Assembly (NCBI GenBank): GCA_016793265.1
Contig: JAEUHT010000034.1
Location: 1-43,446, forward strand
Length of the DNA stretch: 43,446 nt
Origin: Planctomycetota bacterium
Lineage (GTDB): Bacteria; Planctomycetota; UBA1135; UBA2386
Direction of reading: 5' to 3'
Shown here: piece by piece, positions 1 through 8,754 of the stretch
How positions within the stretch are numbered: the first letter of the stretch is position 1
Layout: each line of letters opens with the position of its first letter
Notes under the pieces: generated by a model
Database searches by the model: none
What the model was told of the DNA's origin: nothing
The model's input: the letters and a program-made list of their open reading frames with translations, nothing else
Position numbers and translations under genes: made by a program

Positions 1-402
1 GTCGGCGAGCGGCGCCGCGGGCAGTGGTGATGCCGGCGCGGGGGGCGCGGGCGGCGGCGGCAACGGCAACGGCGGCGGCGGTTCGAGCGGGGCGGTCGGC
101 CTCCGGTCGCTCGGCAGCACCGGTTCGTCCGGTGGATCCGCCGTCGACGGCCCGGCTGGCAGCGAAGCCGTAACCGCCGCCGGCGCCGTGGTCGCCGCCG
201 CCGGCTGTGCAGTCGACGCTGCCGCGTGCGCCGCGCGGTGCTCCGCCATCTCGGCGCGGCGGCGCCACTCCTTCACCTCGCGTTCGAGCTCGTGCAACCG
301 TCGCTCGAGGGCGAGGGCGTGGCTGCGCGCCAGCATGCCCTTGATGGCGCCGACGATCACGAAGACCACGCCGGCAAGCAGGATGAGGAGGAGACCTTCC
401 AT
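1..402 (-). CDS. N-terminus of a membrane-anchored coiled-coil protein (partial; possibly DUF2339 family)
   Basis: The frame is open from an ATG at 402 to the left window edge (134 codons, no stop), so only the N-terminus is present. It starts with one hydrophobic segment (about residues 3-21). A charged coiled-coil stretch rich in Glu, Arg and Leu follows (about 28-58), and then an Ala/Thr/Pro linker that becomes almost pure proline. A single N-terminal helix, coiled coil and Pro-rich linker are how many DUF2339 multi-spanning membrane proteins begin, and another DUF2339-like gene lies at 40236-41984. The family call is an inference, because the diagnostic multi-helix part lies outside the window. 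It is divergent from the methyltransferase gene at 514. Confidence 0.55.
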   Translation of the reverse strand, partial: MEGLLLILLAGVVFVIVGAIKGMLARSHALALERRLHELEREVKEWRRRAEMAEHRAAHAAASTAQPAAATTAPAAVTASLPAGPSTADPPDEPVLPSDRRPTAPLEPPPPLPLPPPPAPPAPASPLPAAPLAD

Positions 403-513
403 TCGTCGCGATTGCGCGCCGCATGCTAGCCGCGCGCCCGCGCTCCACCCGTCCCGACCGCGATTGCCGGTCACCTCCTTGTGTGAGCCGGCCGGCGGGG
501 GCACTGTGCCGCC

Positions 514-1149
514 GTGGATGCCTCACGCGCACGCGACTCCGTGGCCGGACCCAAACGGCCGATCCGGGACGGCCTCGGCTTCTTCGGCCGCTTCCTGCGC
601 AACCCGACCTCGGTCGGCGCCGTGCTGCCGAGCTCGCGCTACCTGTCGCGCGCCCTGGTCGGCCACCTCGACCTCGCGCCCGGCGAGCTGATCGTCGAGT
701 TCGGCCCCGGCACCGGGCCGGCGACCGCGGTGCTGCACGGCGCCATGCCGACCGGTGCCCGCTACCTCGGCATCGAGCTCGACCCCAAGTTCCACAAGCT
801 GCTGGGCACCCGCTTCCCGGGCTTCGATTTCGAACTCGGCTCCGCCGCCGACGTGCGGCAGATCCTGGCCCAGCGCCAGCTGCCGCGGCCGCGCCGCATC
901 GTCTCCGGGCTGCCGTTCGCGAGCCTGCCGCCGGCGGTGCAGGACGGGGTCGTCGACGGCATCGTCTTCTGCCTGCGCGGCAGCGACGGCGACTTCCGCA
1001 CCTTCCAGTACGTGCACGCCTATGGCCTGCGGGCGGCGCGGCGCTTCCGCGCCATGATGCAGGAGCGCTTCGACGGCTTCGAGCGCATCGGCCCGGTCGT
1101 GCGGAACGTGCCGCCGGCGTTCGTGCTGCGCTATTGGGGCGCCAAGTAG
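514..1149 (+). CDS. Class I SAM-dependent methyltransferase, phospholipid N-methyltransferase (PmtA)-like
   Basis: This 211-residue protein has the SAM-binding glycine motif EFGPGTG at residues 62-68. The segment before it (FGRFLRNPTSVGAVLPSS) is typical of bacterial phospholipid N-methyltransferases, which methylate phosphatidylethanolamine toward phosphatidylcholine at the inner membrane. The C-terminus (FRTFQY, then RNVPPAFVLRYW) also fits that group. The GTG at 514 gives the full N-terminus; an in-frame GTG at 541 is an alternative. No Shine-Dalgarno is evident. The last third closely matches the C-terminal piece of the broken gene at 30388-31022, so the genome once held a second copy of this family. 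The lipid substrate is inferred from family resemblance; rRNA or another small-molecule methylation is less likely. Confidence 0.75.
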   Translation: MDASRARDSVAGPKRPIRDGLGFFGRFLRNPTSVGAVLPSSRYLSRALVGHLDLAPGELIVEFGPGTGPATAVLHGAMPTGARYLGIELDPKFHKLLGTRFPGFDFELGSAADVRQILAQRQLPRPRRIVSGLPFASLPPAVQDGVVDGIVFCLRGSDGDFRTFQYVHAYGLRAARRFRAMMQERFDGFERIGPVVRNVPPAFVLRYWGAK

Positions 1150-1174
1150 CGCCGCGCCACCCGCCCCAGCCCGT

Positions 1175-1468
1175 TCAGCCCATCGGCGGCAGCGATCGCC
1201 GCGCGCGTTGTTCGGCCTCGAGTGCGTCGACGTGCGCCCGCAGCCGTGCGAGCTGGTCCTCGGCGACGCGCAGCCGCTCGTGCAGCGCCTTGCCGTGGTG
1301 GAACGCGGTCAGCGCCACCCAGGCGAGCCCGAGCACGAACGTGATGACGCCGATCGACGGCGAGGTCCAGTTGGGCAGGTGCTTCCGGGCGAGCTGTTCG
1401 AGCAGCAGCGAGCCGACCACCAGCGCCGCCATGCGCAGGTGGAAGCTCGTGTCGTTGGCGAAGCGCAT
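1175..1468 (-). CDS. Small membrane protein with C-terminal coiled coil
   Basis: This is a 97-residue protein starting at the ATG at 1468. Two hydrophobic segments are visible, about residues 11-24 and 38-56. A charged, Leu/Arg/Glu-rich helix follows (about 60-90) that reads as a short coiled coil ending in SLPPMG. No family is recognised. It converges on the methyltransferase (stops 25 bases apart) and is divergent from leuS. The composition (two helices then an amphipathic tail) looks like a real small membrane protein rather than an antisense shadow, but there is no motif to confirm this. Confidence 0.6.
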   Translation of the reverse strand: MRFANDTSFHLRMAALVVGSLLLEQLARKHLPNWTSPSIGVITFVLGLAWVALTAFHHGKALHERLRVAEDQLARLRAHVDALEAEQRARRSLPPMG

Positions 1469-1600
1469 GCGGGCAGCGTAGGCGGTCGGCGGCCGAATCC
1501 GAACGGCTCCCGCGGCGGTGCTCGATCCCGGCCGGTTCGGCGCGGGCGGGTGCAGGAAGGTTCCGCCGCCGGGGCCGCCTCGGCATACTGCTCGCCCGCC

Positions 1601-4216
1601 ATGGCCGAGCCGAAGCAGACCTACGATCCCGCCACGATCGAACCGAAGTGGCAGCAGTTCTGGCGCGAGCACGACGTGTTCCGCGCCAGGAACCCCGGTG
1701 ACCCCGACTTCGACCCCGCGCAGCCGAAGTTCTACGCGCTCGACATGTTCCCGTATCCGTCGGCGGCGGGCCTGCACGTCGGCCACCCCGAGGGCTACAC
1801 CGCGACCGACATCGTCTCGCGCTGGAAGCGGGCGAAGGGCTGCAACGTGCTGCACCCGATGGGCTGGGACGCCTTCGGCCTGCCGGCCGAGCAGTACGCG
1901 ATCCAGACCAATACGCACCCGGCCGAGACCACCGCCGCCAACATCGCGACCTTCCAGCGGCAGCTGCAGCGGCTCGGCTTCTCGTACGACTGGAACCGCG
2001 AGCTCAGCACCGCCGACCCGAAGTACTTCCGGTGGACGCAGTGGATCTGGAAGCAGCTGTTCGCGCGCGGCCTCGCCTACGAGTCGAACGCGCCGGTGTG
2101 GTGGTGTGAGGCGCTCGGCACCGTGCTCGCCAACGACGAGGTCATCGACGGCAAGAGCGAACGTGGCGACCACCCGTGCGAACGGCGGCCGCTGCGGCAG
2201 TGGGTGCTCAGGATCACTGACTACGCCGAGCGCCTGCTGCGCGACCTCGACGGCCTCGACTGGAGCGAGTCGCTGAAGACGATGCAGCGCGAGTGGATCG
2301 GCCGCAGCGAAGGTGCCGAGATCGACTTCGACGTCGACGGCCACGCCGAGGCCCGCATCCGCGTGTTCACGACGCGGCCCGACACGCTGTTCGGCGCCTC
2401 GTTCATGGTGTTGGCGCCCGAGCACCCGCTGGTCGGCGCGATCACGACGCCGGCGCAGCGCGCCGCGGTCGAGGCCTACCAGAAGAAGGCCGCCGCCAAG
2501 AGCGAGCTCGACCGCACCGACCTCGCCAAGGAGAAGAGCGGCGTCTTCACCGGCGCCTTCGCCCACAACCCGCTGTTCCCGAAGGGCGACCCGCGCGGCC
2601 GCATGCCGGTGTGGATCGCCGACTACGTGATCGTCACCTACGGCACCGGCGCGATCATGGCCGTGCCGGCCGGCGACGAGCGCGACTTTGCGTTCGCGAC
2701 GCAGTTCGGCCTGCCGATCCCCGGCATCTTCGCGCCCCAGACGGGCGATGCCGCGAAGGACGCGGCGATCGCCTCCGGCGGGCTGTGCTGCAGCGAGGAC
2801 GTGCCGTTCGCGGCGCACAATACGAACGGTGAGCTGTCGATCGCCGGGCTCGGCATGGCCGAGGCCAAGCGCAAGGTCGTCGACTGGCTGCTGCGCAAGG
2901 GCTGCGGCACCAGCAAGGTCACCTACAAGATGCGCGATTGGCTGTTCTCGCGGCAGCGCTACTGGGGCGAGCCGTTCCCGGTGCTGCACACGCAGGACGG
3001 CGTCGAGCTGGTGCCGGATGCCGACCTGCCCGTCGAGCTGCCGCGCATGGAGGACTTCAAGCCCGGCGGTGTGCCCGAGTCGCCGCTGATCCGCGCCCGC
3101 GACTGGGTGTCGACGAAGGACCACAAGGGCCGGCCGGCGCAACGCGAGATCAACACCATGCCGGGCGCGGCGGGCTCCAGCTGGTACTTCCTGCGCTTCT
3201 GCGACCCGCACAACGACCGCGAGTTCTGCAGCAAGGCGGCGAGCGACTACTGGCTGCCGGTCGACCTCTACGTCGGCGGCACCGAGCACGCGGTGGGCCA
3301 CCTGCTCTACTCGCGCTTCTGGACCAAGGTGCTGCACGACCAGGGTTGCGTGGGCGTCGTCGAGCCGTTCCACAAGCTCTACAACCAGGGCATGATCCAG
3401 GCCTTCGCCTACGAGGACGCGCGCGGCGCGGTCGTGGCGATGAAGGACGTCAAGGAGGTCGGCGACGACGCCTTCCACGCCCAGAGCGGCGAGAAGCTGA
3501 AGCGCATCGTCACCAAGATGAGCAAGCGCTACGGCAACGTCATCAACCCCGACGACGTCGTCAACGAGTACGGCGCCGACACGCTGCGGCTCTACGAGAT
3601 GTACATGGGGCCGCTCGCCGACAGCAAGCCGTGGAACCCGAAGGACGTGCCGGGCGTGTTCCGCTTCCTGCAGCGGTCGTGGCGCCTCGCAGTACCCGAG
3701 TTCGCCGAGAAGGGCGTCGTGCACGAGTGGCTGCAGCAGGACCGCCAGGGTGACCCGGCGATCGAGAAGGCGCTGCACCGCACGATCCACAAGGTCGACG
3801 GCGACATCGAGCGGCTCGCCTTCAACACCGCGATCGCGGCGATGATGATCTTCGTCAACGAGGCGACCAAGGCGACCGAGAAGCTGAGCCGCGGGCAACT
3901 GCTGCGTTACGCGCAGCTGCTGCAGCCGTTCGCGCCGCATATCGCCGAGGAGCTGTGGCAGCGGCTGGGCGGCCAGGGTCTGCTGGCGCGGGCGGCGTGG
4001 CCCAAGGTCGATCCGGCGTTGCTCGTCGACGACGAGATCGAGCTGCCGATCCAGGTCAACGGCAAGCTGCGCGGCCGCTGCGTGGTGGCGAACGGCGCCG
4101 ACAAGGACACCGTGCTGGCGGCGGCGCGCGCGGCGGTCGCCGATCAGCTCGACGGGAAGCAGGTGGTCAAGGAGATCGTGGTGCCGCAGAAGCTCGTCAA
4201 CTTCGTGGTGAAGTGA
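1601..4216 (+). CDS. leuS: Leucyl-tRNA synthetase
   Basis: This 871-residue class I aminoacyl-tRNA synthetase charges tRNA-Leu in the cytoplasm. The HIGH-type ATP motif reads HVGH at residues 59-62. The editing domain carries the Thr-rich signature TTRPDTLFG from residue 257. The KMSKS loop reads KMSKR at 639-643. The anticodon-binding and C-terminal domains follow, ending ELPIQVNGKLRG...LVNFVVK, as expected for the family. The length is normal for bacterial LeuRS. The ATG at 1601 begins the conserved MAEPKQTYDP opening. The frame is open further upstream, but that stretch encodes nothing recognisable. No Shine-Dalgarno is seen; a -10-like CATACT sits at 1584-1589, so the mRNA may be nearly leaderless. 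The stop lies 4 bases from the convergent gspE stop. Confidence 0.98.
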   Translation: MAEPKQTYDPATIEPKWQQFWREHDVFRARNPGDPDFDPAQPKFYALDMFPYPSAAGLHVGHPEGYTATDIVSRWKRAKGCNVLHPMGWDAFGLPAEQYAIQTNTHPAETTAANIATFQRQLQRLGFSYDWNRELSTADPKYFRWTQWIWKQLFARGLAYESNAPVWWCEALGTVLANDEVIDGKSERGDHPCERRPLRQWVLRITDYAERLLRDLDGLDWSESLKTMQREWIGRSEGAEIDFDVDGHAEARIRVFTTRPDTLFGASFMVLAPEHPLVGAITTPAQRAAVEAYQKKAAAKSELDRTDLAKEKSGVFTGAFAHNPLFPKGDPRGRMPVWIADYVIVTYGTGAIMAVPAGDERDFAFATQFGLPIPGIFAPQTGDAAKDAAIASGGLCCSEDVPFAAHNTNGELSIAGLGMAEAKRKVVDWLLRKGCGTSKVTYKMRDWLFSRQRYWGEPFPVLHTQDGVELVPDADLPVELPRMEDFKPGGVPESPLIRARDWVSTKDHKGRPAQREINTMPGAAGSSWYFLRFCDPHNDREFCSKAASDYWLPVDLYVGGTEHAVGHLLYSRFWTKVLHDQGCVGVVEPFHKLYNQGMIQAFAYEDARGAVVAMKDVKEVGDDAFHAQSGEKLKRIVTKMSKRYGNVINPDDVVNEYGADTLRLYEMYMGPLADSKPWNPKDVPGVFRFLQRSWRLAVPEFAEKGVVHEWLQQDRQGDPAIEKALHRTIHKVDGDIERLAFNTAIAAMMIFVNEATKATEKLSRGQLLRYAQLLQPFAPHIAEELWQRLGGQGLLARAAWPKVDPALLVDDEIELPIQVNGKLRGRCVVANGADKDTVLAAARAAVADQLDGKQVVKEIVVPQKLVNFVVK

Positions 4217-4220
4217 GGGC

Positions 4221-5909
4221 TCACTCGGTGCGCGCGCAGGCCAGCACGTCTTCGAGCGTGACCACGCCGCGCTGCGCCTTCTCGAGCCCGTCCTGCAGCA
4301 TGCGGCGGTAGCCGGCGGCGACCGCGAGTGCTTCGAGCTCGTGCTCCGGCGCGCCGCGCGAGATCGCCGCGGCGAGCTCCGGGCTGACGTAGAGCACCTC
4401 GTGGATCGCGGCGCGGCCTCGCTTGCCGCGGCCGCGACAGGCCTGGCAGCCGCGGCCCTGCATGAAGCCGGTGGGCTTCTGCTCCGGCGTGATGCCGAAC
4501 TCCTTGAGCAGGTCCGCCGACGGGTGCGCCGGCGTGGCGCAGTCGGGGCAGACGCGGGCGACGAGGCGCTGGCCGACGACGCAGCGTAGCGCCGGGCCGA
4601 GCAGGTACGGGGCGATGCCCATGTCGCACAGGCGATGCACCGTCGAGAGGGCGTCGTTGGTGTGCACCGTGCTGAGCACGACGTGGCCGGTCAGCGCCGC
4701 CTGCACGGCGATGCCCGCGGTCTCGGCGTCGCGGATCTCGCCGACCATGACCACGTCCGGGTCCTGGCGCAGGATCGCGCGCAGCGCGTTGGCGAACGTG
4801 CGGTCGGCCTTGACGTCGACCTGCACCTGCGTCGTGCCGGCGAGCTCGTACTCGACCGGATCCTCGACCGTCACCAGGTTGCTGTCCGCCTTGTTGAGCT
4901 CGGACATCGCCGTGTAGAGCGTCGTCGTCTTGCCGGAACCGGTCGGGCCGGTCAGCAGCACGATGCCGTTCGGCGCCGTGTAGCCGCGGCGGAACAGCTC
5001 GAGGTTGTGCCGCGACATCTCCAGCTTGGCCGGGTCGAGCTGCACGCCGTTGCGGTCGAGCACGCGCATGACCGCCTTCTCGCCGAGCACGCTCGGCAGC
5101 ACCGAGACGCGCAGTTCGACCTTGTCACTGACGGCGATGCGGCCGTCCTGCGGTCGGCGGCTCTCGCCGATGTCCATGTTGGACGCGACCTTGATGCGCG
5201 CGATCACGGCGCGCTGCAGGCCGCTCGGCAGCGTGTAGAGCGTGTCGAGCTCGCCGTCGACGCGGATGCGCACCCGCAGGGCGTCGCGCTGCGGTTCGAC
5301 GTGGATGTCGCTGGCCCGCGCCCGCATGCCTTCCTGGATCAGGTGGTCGACGAGCTGCACCACGGCGTCGTCGCCGACCAGCCGGCGCAGCTTCTCGGCG
5401 TCGACGGAGGCGCTGTCGATCTCCGACTTGGTGATGCGCTGGATCAGGCCTTCGATGCCCGACGAGCCCTTCTGCGCGATGGCGAGGGCCTTGGCGATCG
5501 CCTGCGGCGTCGACATCACGACCTGCACCGACATGCCGGTGACTTCCTGGATCTCGTCGATCGCGAGCAGGTCGAACGGGTTCTTCAGCGCGACGGAGAG
5601 GATGTCGTCACTCTGCTCGACGACCACGGCGTGGTGCCGCAGGGCCAGGTCCAACGGCAGGCGGTGGCGCAGCTTGTGGTCGAGGCTGCGCTCGTCGAGC
5701 GAACTGAAGGGCAGCCCCAGCATCTCGGCCCACAGCCGGTAGCCGCGCTCGACCGTGATCATGCCCATGGCCGCCAGCTTCTCGATGTGGGCGGCCTCGC
5801 CGGAGGGGGCGTCCTTGAGGGCCGCTTCGAGGAAGCGACGGTCTTCGTCCAGACTGACGGCGAGGGCGCCGATCAGGTCTGACTTGGGGTGGGCCATGTG
5901 CCCGGACAT
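4221..5909 (-). CDS. gspE: GspE/PilB-type assembly ATPase
   Basis: This is the hexameric cytoplasmic ATPase that powers pseudopilus or pilus assembly. Numbered from the ATG at 5909 (562 residues), an N-terminal MshEN-like domain (about 20-150) precedes the nucleotide-binding core. Walker A GPTGSGKT is at 321-328, the Asp box VEDPVEYEL follows, Walker B DPDVVMVGEIRD is at 383-394, and the His box is HVVLSTVHTNDA. A zinc-binding tetracysteine is present (C454, C457, C488, C491), as in GspE and PilB. The frame stays open to a GTG at 5978. That start would leave only 35 bases before the divergent pseudopilin ATG at 6014, so 5909 (or ATG 5897) is preferred. The gene is divergent from, and clearly belongs with, the operon at 6014-14196. 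Confidence 0.92.
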   Translation of the reverse strand: MSGHMAHPKSDLIGALAVSLDEDRRFLEAALKDAPSGEAAHIEKLAAMGMITVERGYRLWAEMLGLPFSSLDERSLDHKLRHRLPLDLALRHHAVVVEQSDDILSVALKNPFDLLAIDEIQEVTGMSVQVVMSTPQAIAKALAIAQKGSSGIEGLIQRITKSEIDSASVDAEKLRRLVGDDAVVQLVDHLIQEGMRARASDIHVEPQRDALRVRIRVDGELDTLYTLPSGLQRAVIARIKVASNMDIGESRRPQDGRIAVSDKVELRVSVLPSVLGEKAVMRVLDRNGVQLDPAKLEMSRHNLELFRRGYTAPNGIVLLTGPTGSGKTTTLYTAMSELNKADSNLVTVEDPVEYELAGTTQVQVDVKADRTFANALRAILRQDPDVVMVGEIRDAETAGIAVQAALTGHVVLSTVHTNDALSTVHRLCDMGIAPYLLGPALRCVVGQRLVARVCPDCATPAHPSADLLKEFGITPEQKPTGFMQGRGCQACRGRGKRGRAAIHEVLYVSPELAAAISRGAPEHELEALAVAAGYRRMLQDGLEKAQRGVVTLEDVLACARTE

Positions 5910-6013
5910 CGACCAGCGGACGACGCGAACCTGAGCCGCGCCGGCGTTGGGCGGGGCGGACTCCGGGTGATTTCCCACAAGTGGAATCCCGCAGCCTGCC
6001 GATGGGCTCCGGC

Positions 6014-6664
6014 ATGAAGAAGGCAGAGATCTACGGAGCAGCCCGGCGCCACCACGAGCGGGGCTTCACTCTCGTCGAAGTCATCGTGGTCCTCTCGGTC
6101 GTGCTGCTGCTGACGGGCATCGCCGTGCCGATGCTGAGCAGCTACATGGAAGACGGTCGCCGGGCGCGCGCGCAGGCCGAAGCGAAGGTGCTGGGCGCCT
6201 CCGTGATGTCGTTCTACAAGGACGTCGGCGCCTACCCGACCAAGAACAGCGCCGGCACCAACAGCTACCTGTACGTGCTGTTCTCGGGCTCGGCGCTGCC
6301 GACCACGAGCCCGTGGGCCGGTGGCCACACCTGGATCTCGTGGGGCATGAGCGCGCGCGGGGACGTGCTCGACAACCACCTGCTCAACAACCAGCCGCAG
6401 GGCGCGACCTCTGCGGCCTACGCCACGACCGGCAGCGCGCAGTGGCGCGGTCCGTACGTCGCCGGCTCGACGCCGATGGACCCGTGGGGCAGGCCCTACA
6501 TCATCAACGTCGTCTCCGCCACCAATACGAGCGCGACGAACTACAAGCGCGTCTACGTGATCTCGGCCGGCGCGAACGGCCGCTTCGACACCAGCGCGAA
6601 CGCGACCTCGACGACGGAGATCACCGGCGACGACGTCGGCATCATCATGCACCAGCGGCCGTGA
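6014..6664 (+). CDS. Type II secretion pseudopilin, GspG-like
   Basis: This 216-residue secreted pilin-like protein carries a canonical prepilin peptidase site. A short basic leader (MKKAEIY...RRHHERG) is followed by FTLVEVIVVL with Glu at mature position 5, and then a long hydrophobic helix. The first periplasmic part (FYKDVGAYPT) matches the alpha-1/beta junction of GspG. The protein ends with a region rich in Thr, Ser and Asp (TTEITGDDVG), possibly the metal-binding end of GspG. The ATG at 6014 gives a leader of normal length; GTG 5981 and ATG 6002 are in frame. It is the first gene of the secretion operon. The next gene starts 72 bases later. Confidence 0.85.
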   Translation: MKKAEIYGAARRHHERGFTLVEVIVVLSVVLLLTGIAVPMLSSYMEDGRRARAQAEAKVLGASVMSFYKDVGAYPTKNSAGTNSYLYVLFSGSALPTTSPWAGGHTWISWGMSARGDVLDNHLLNNQPQGATSAAYATTGSAQWRGPYVAGSTPMDPWGRPYIINVVSATNTSATNYKRVYVISAGANGRFDTSANATSTTEITGDDVGIIMHQRP

Positions 6665-6736
6665 TGCCGCCGGCCTGACCGCGCGACCGAGAGTCCGCGA
6701 GTCGTTCGCTGCCGACACCAACCCCCAGGTGCCCTC

Positions 6737-7939
6737 ATGCAATTCGAAGCCACGATCCTCGAACCGGACGGCGCGACCGTTCGGACGCGACTCGAGGCCC
6801 AGGACGAACAGGCGCTGCACGACGAGCTCGGCCGCGAGGGCCGGCTGCTCGTGCGCGTGCGCGCGCTCGAGGACAAGGCGCATCGGCGGCCGAAGACGAT
6901 CAAGCTGCACCCGCGCCGCCTGCTGCTGCTGACGCAGGCGCTGCACGAAGCGCTCGACGCCGGTGTGCCGCTGCTGGGCACCTTCAAGGCCATCGCCGAC
7001 CAGGAGGAGGACGCCGGCGTCTCGGCGATGCTCGACGACCTCGGCGACCGGGTCGCCGCGGGCCAGCCGCTGTCCGACGCCCTCGAACGGCACCCGGCGG
7101 CGTTCCCGTCGATCTACTGCTCGCTGGTGCGCGCCGGCGAACAGTCCGGCAGCCTGCCGCAGGTGCTGCAGTCGGTCGCCGGCTTCCTCGAATGGAAGAT
7201 GGAGATCGCCGGCACCGTGAAGCAGGCGATGATCTACCCGGCCGTCATCGCCGCCGCCGGCTACGGCATGGTGATGTTCATGATGTCGTTCGTGATCCCG
7301 CGCCTCGGCGCGGTGATCAGCAAGATCGGCAGTGAACTGCCGGCCGCGAGCCGCATCCTGATCGACGCCTCGGCGTTCGTCGCCGGCAACGTGGTGGCGA
7401 TCCTGCTCGGCACGATCGGCGCGCTCGTCGCCGCGGTGCTGCTGCTGCGCACCCGCGCCGTCGGCGGCGCGGCGCTGTCGCTGATGGGGTCGCTGCCGGT
7501 CATGCGCAACGTGCTCGGCACGCTGGCCCTGGCGCAGTTCAGCCGCACCTTCGCCGTGCTGCTCAACTCGGGGTTGACGATGACCTCGGCGCTCGAGCTC
7601 GGTGGCGCCGCCGTCGCGCTGCCGCGTGTTCGTGATGGGCTGGAGGGCGCGCGCGAGCGCATCCTCGGTGGCGCCCGCCTCGGCGAGGCGCTGGAGGCCG
7701 AGGCGGTGCTGCCGCCGGTGGCGTTGAGCATGGTCAAGGTCGGTGAGGAAGCCGGCCGGCTGCCGATCACCTTCGAGCGGCTCGGGCGGCTCTACGACCG
7801 CGAGGTCAAGGACGCGGTGAAGAAGGCGCTCGGGCTGCTGGAGCCGATCGTCACCGTGTTGCTCGGCCTCATCGTCGGCGGCGTCGCCGTGCTGGTCGTC
7901 ACGACCATCTACTCGGCGATGAAGGGCATCGGCAAATGA
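6737..7939 (+). CDS. gspF: GspF/PilC-type inner-membrane platform protein
   Basis: This 400-residue polytopic protein anchors the ATPase to the pseudopilus at the inner membrane. It has a short N-terminal cytoplasmic domain and then two T2SSF repeats. The first starts near residue 60 (LLLLTQALHEALDAGVPLL, GEQSGSLPQVL). The second starts near residue 265 (LAQFSRTFAVLLNSGLTM, GEEAGRLPITFERL). Each is followed by strongly hydrophobic membrane helices (about 165-195, 215-240 and 370-395). The paired GE-SG/AG-LP signatures in both repeats are diagnostic. Length is normal. The stop overlaps the next start by 4 bases (ATGA), implying translational coupling. Confidence 0.93.
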   Translation: MQFEATILEPDGATVRTRLEAQDEQALHDELGREGRLLVRVRALEDKAHRRPKTIKLHPRRLLLLTQALHEALDAGVPLLGTFKAIADQEEDAGVSAMLDDLGDRVAAGQPLSDALERHPAAFPSIYCSLVRAGEQSGSLPQVLQSVAGFLEWKMEIAGTVKQAMIYPAVIAAAGYGMVMFMMSFVIPRLGAVISKIGSELPAASRILIDASAFVAGNVVAILLGTIGALVAAVLLLRTRAVGGAALSLMGSLPVMRNVLGTLALAQFSRTFAVLLNSGLTMTSALELGGAAVALPRVRDGLEGARERILGGARLGEALEAEAVLPPVALSMVKVGEEAGRLPITFERLGRLYDREVKDAVKKALGLLEPIVTVLLGLIVGGVAVLVVTTIYSAMKGIGK

Positions 7940-8754
7940 GGGAGCGCACCACCGACGACGCGGCGACCAGCGAACGCGGCTTCGCCCTGCTCGTGCTGCT
8001 GGCCCTGATCGGCGCCGGCGCCACCGGCATCCTGCTCGCGGTCAACCACTTCGTGCCGGCGCTCGCCGACGTCGACGAGCGGGTGCGGGTCGATCTCGGC
8101 ACGGTGCAACGGGCGGCCACCGAGGCCGGCCTGCGTGCCGGTGCGTTCCCGGCGGACCTCGACGCGGTGGCGACCGTGGTCGGCCTGCCGGCGACCGGCG
8201 ATTGGCGCCGGGACCCCTGGGATCCGGCGCAGGACCTCGACTACGCGGTGACGGGCAGCGGGCTGCGCGTGCGCAGCCGGGGGCCCGACCGCCAGCTGAA
8301 CACCGCCGACGACGTGCAGGTGCAGGTCGGCACCGAAGCGCTGCTGCGGCCGCGCCAGCGGGGGCGGTTGCGTCTGCTGCGGGCCGCGTTCTGCCACGAA
8401 CTGCAGCAGCAGCTGACCGCGGTCGGTGCCGTGGCGCCGACCGGCGCCGAGGTGCGCGACGCCTTGCGCGACGCCGCCGCGGCGCAGCGGGCCTGGTCCG
8501 GCGCCGACGCCGCCCAGCGGGTGGTGTTGAGCGGCCGCCTCACGACCGCCGCCAGCGTGGTGGTCGCGGCCAAGACCGCGGTGAGCTGGGTCGAGCCGAT
8601 CGCGCTCACCGGCGCCGGCGGCTTCATGGAACGCATCCACGCGGACGACTCCCGCGGCGTCGACGGCAAGGGCCAGCCGCTGCTCATGCACCCGACGCTC
8701 GGCGTCATCGCCGTCGGCAACGACGGCGTCGGAGGGACCGATGACGACATGTGA
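7936..8754 (+). CDS. Minor pseudopilin, GspK-like N-terminus lacking Glu5
   Basis: This 272-residue protein begins with a basic leader ending in ERG, followed by FALLVLLALIGAGATG, a prepilin-type cleavage site and helix. Mature position 5 is Val rather than the usual Glu. Loss of Glu5 is characteristic of GspK, the tip subunit, and of some minor pseudopilins. The soluble part holds two short Asp-rich motifs that resemble the GspG calcium site: GPDRQLNTADD near residue 115, and GNDGVGGTDDD at the very C-terminus. The protein may therefore be a divergent tip or minor subunit. It is coupled on both sides, with a 4-base overlap with gspF and a 14-base overlap with the next pseudopilin. Confidence 0.8.
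   Translation: MRERTTDDAATSERGFALLVLLALIGAGATGILLAVNHFVPALADVDERVRVDLGTVQRAATEAGLRAGAFPADLDAVATVVGLPATGDWRRDPWDPAQDLDYAVTGSGLRVRSRGPDRQLNTADDVQVQVGTEALLRPRQRGRLRLLRAAFCHELQQQLTAVGAVAPTGAEVRDALRDAAAAQRAWSGADAAQRVVLSGRLTTAASVVVAAKTAVSWVEPIALTGAGGFMERIHADDSRGVDGKGQPLLMHPTLGVIAVGNDGVGGTDDDM

Noticed and set aside
1469..3940. Long minus-strand open frame opposite leuS
   Set aside because: It is antisense to a highly conserved gene. Only the last 97 codons (1175-1468) beyond leuS look like a real protein.
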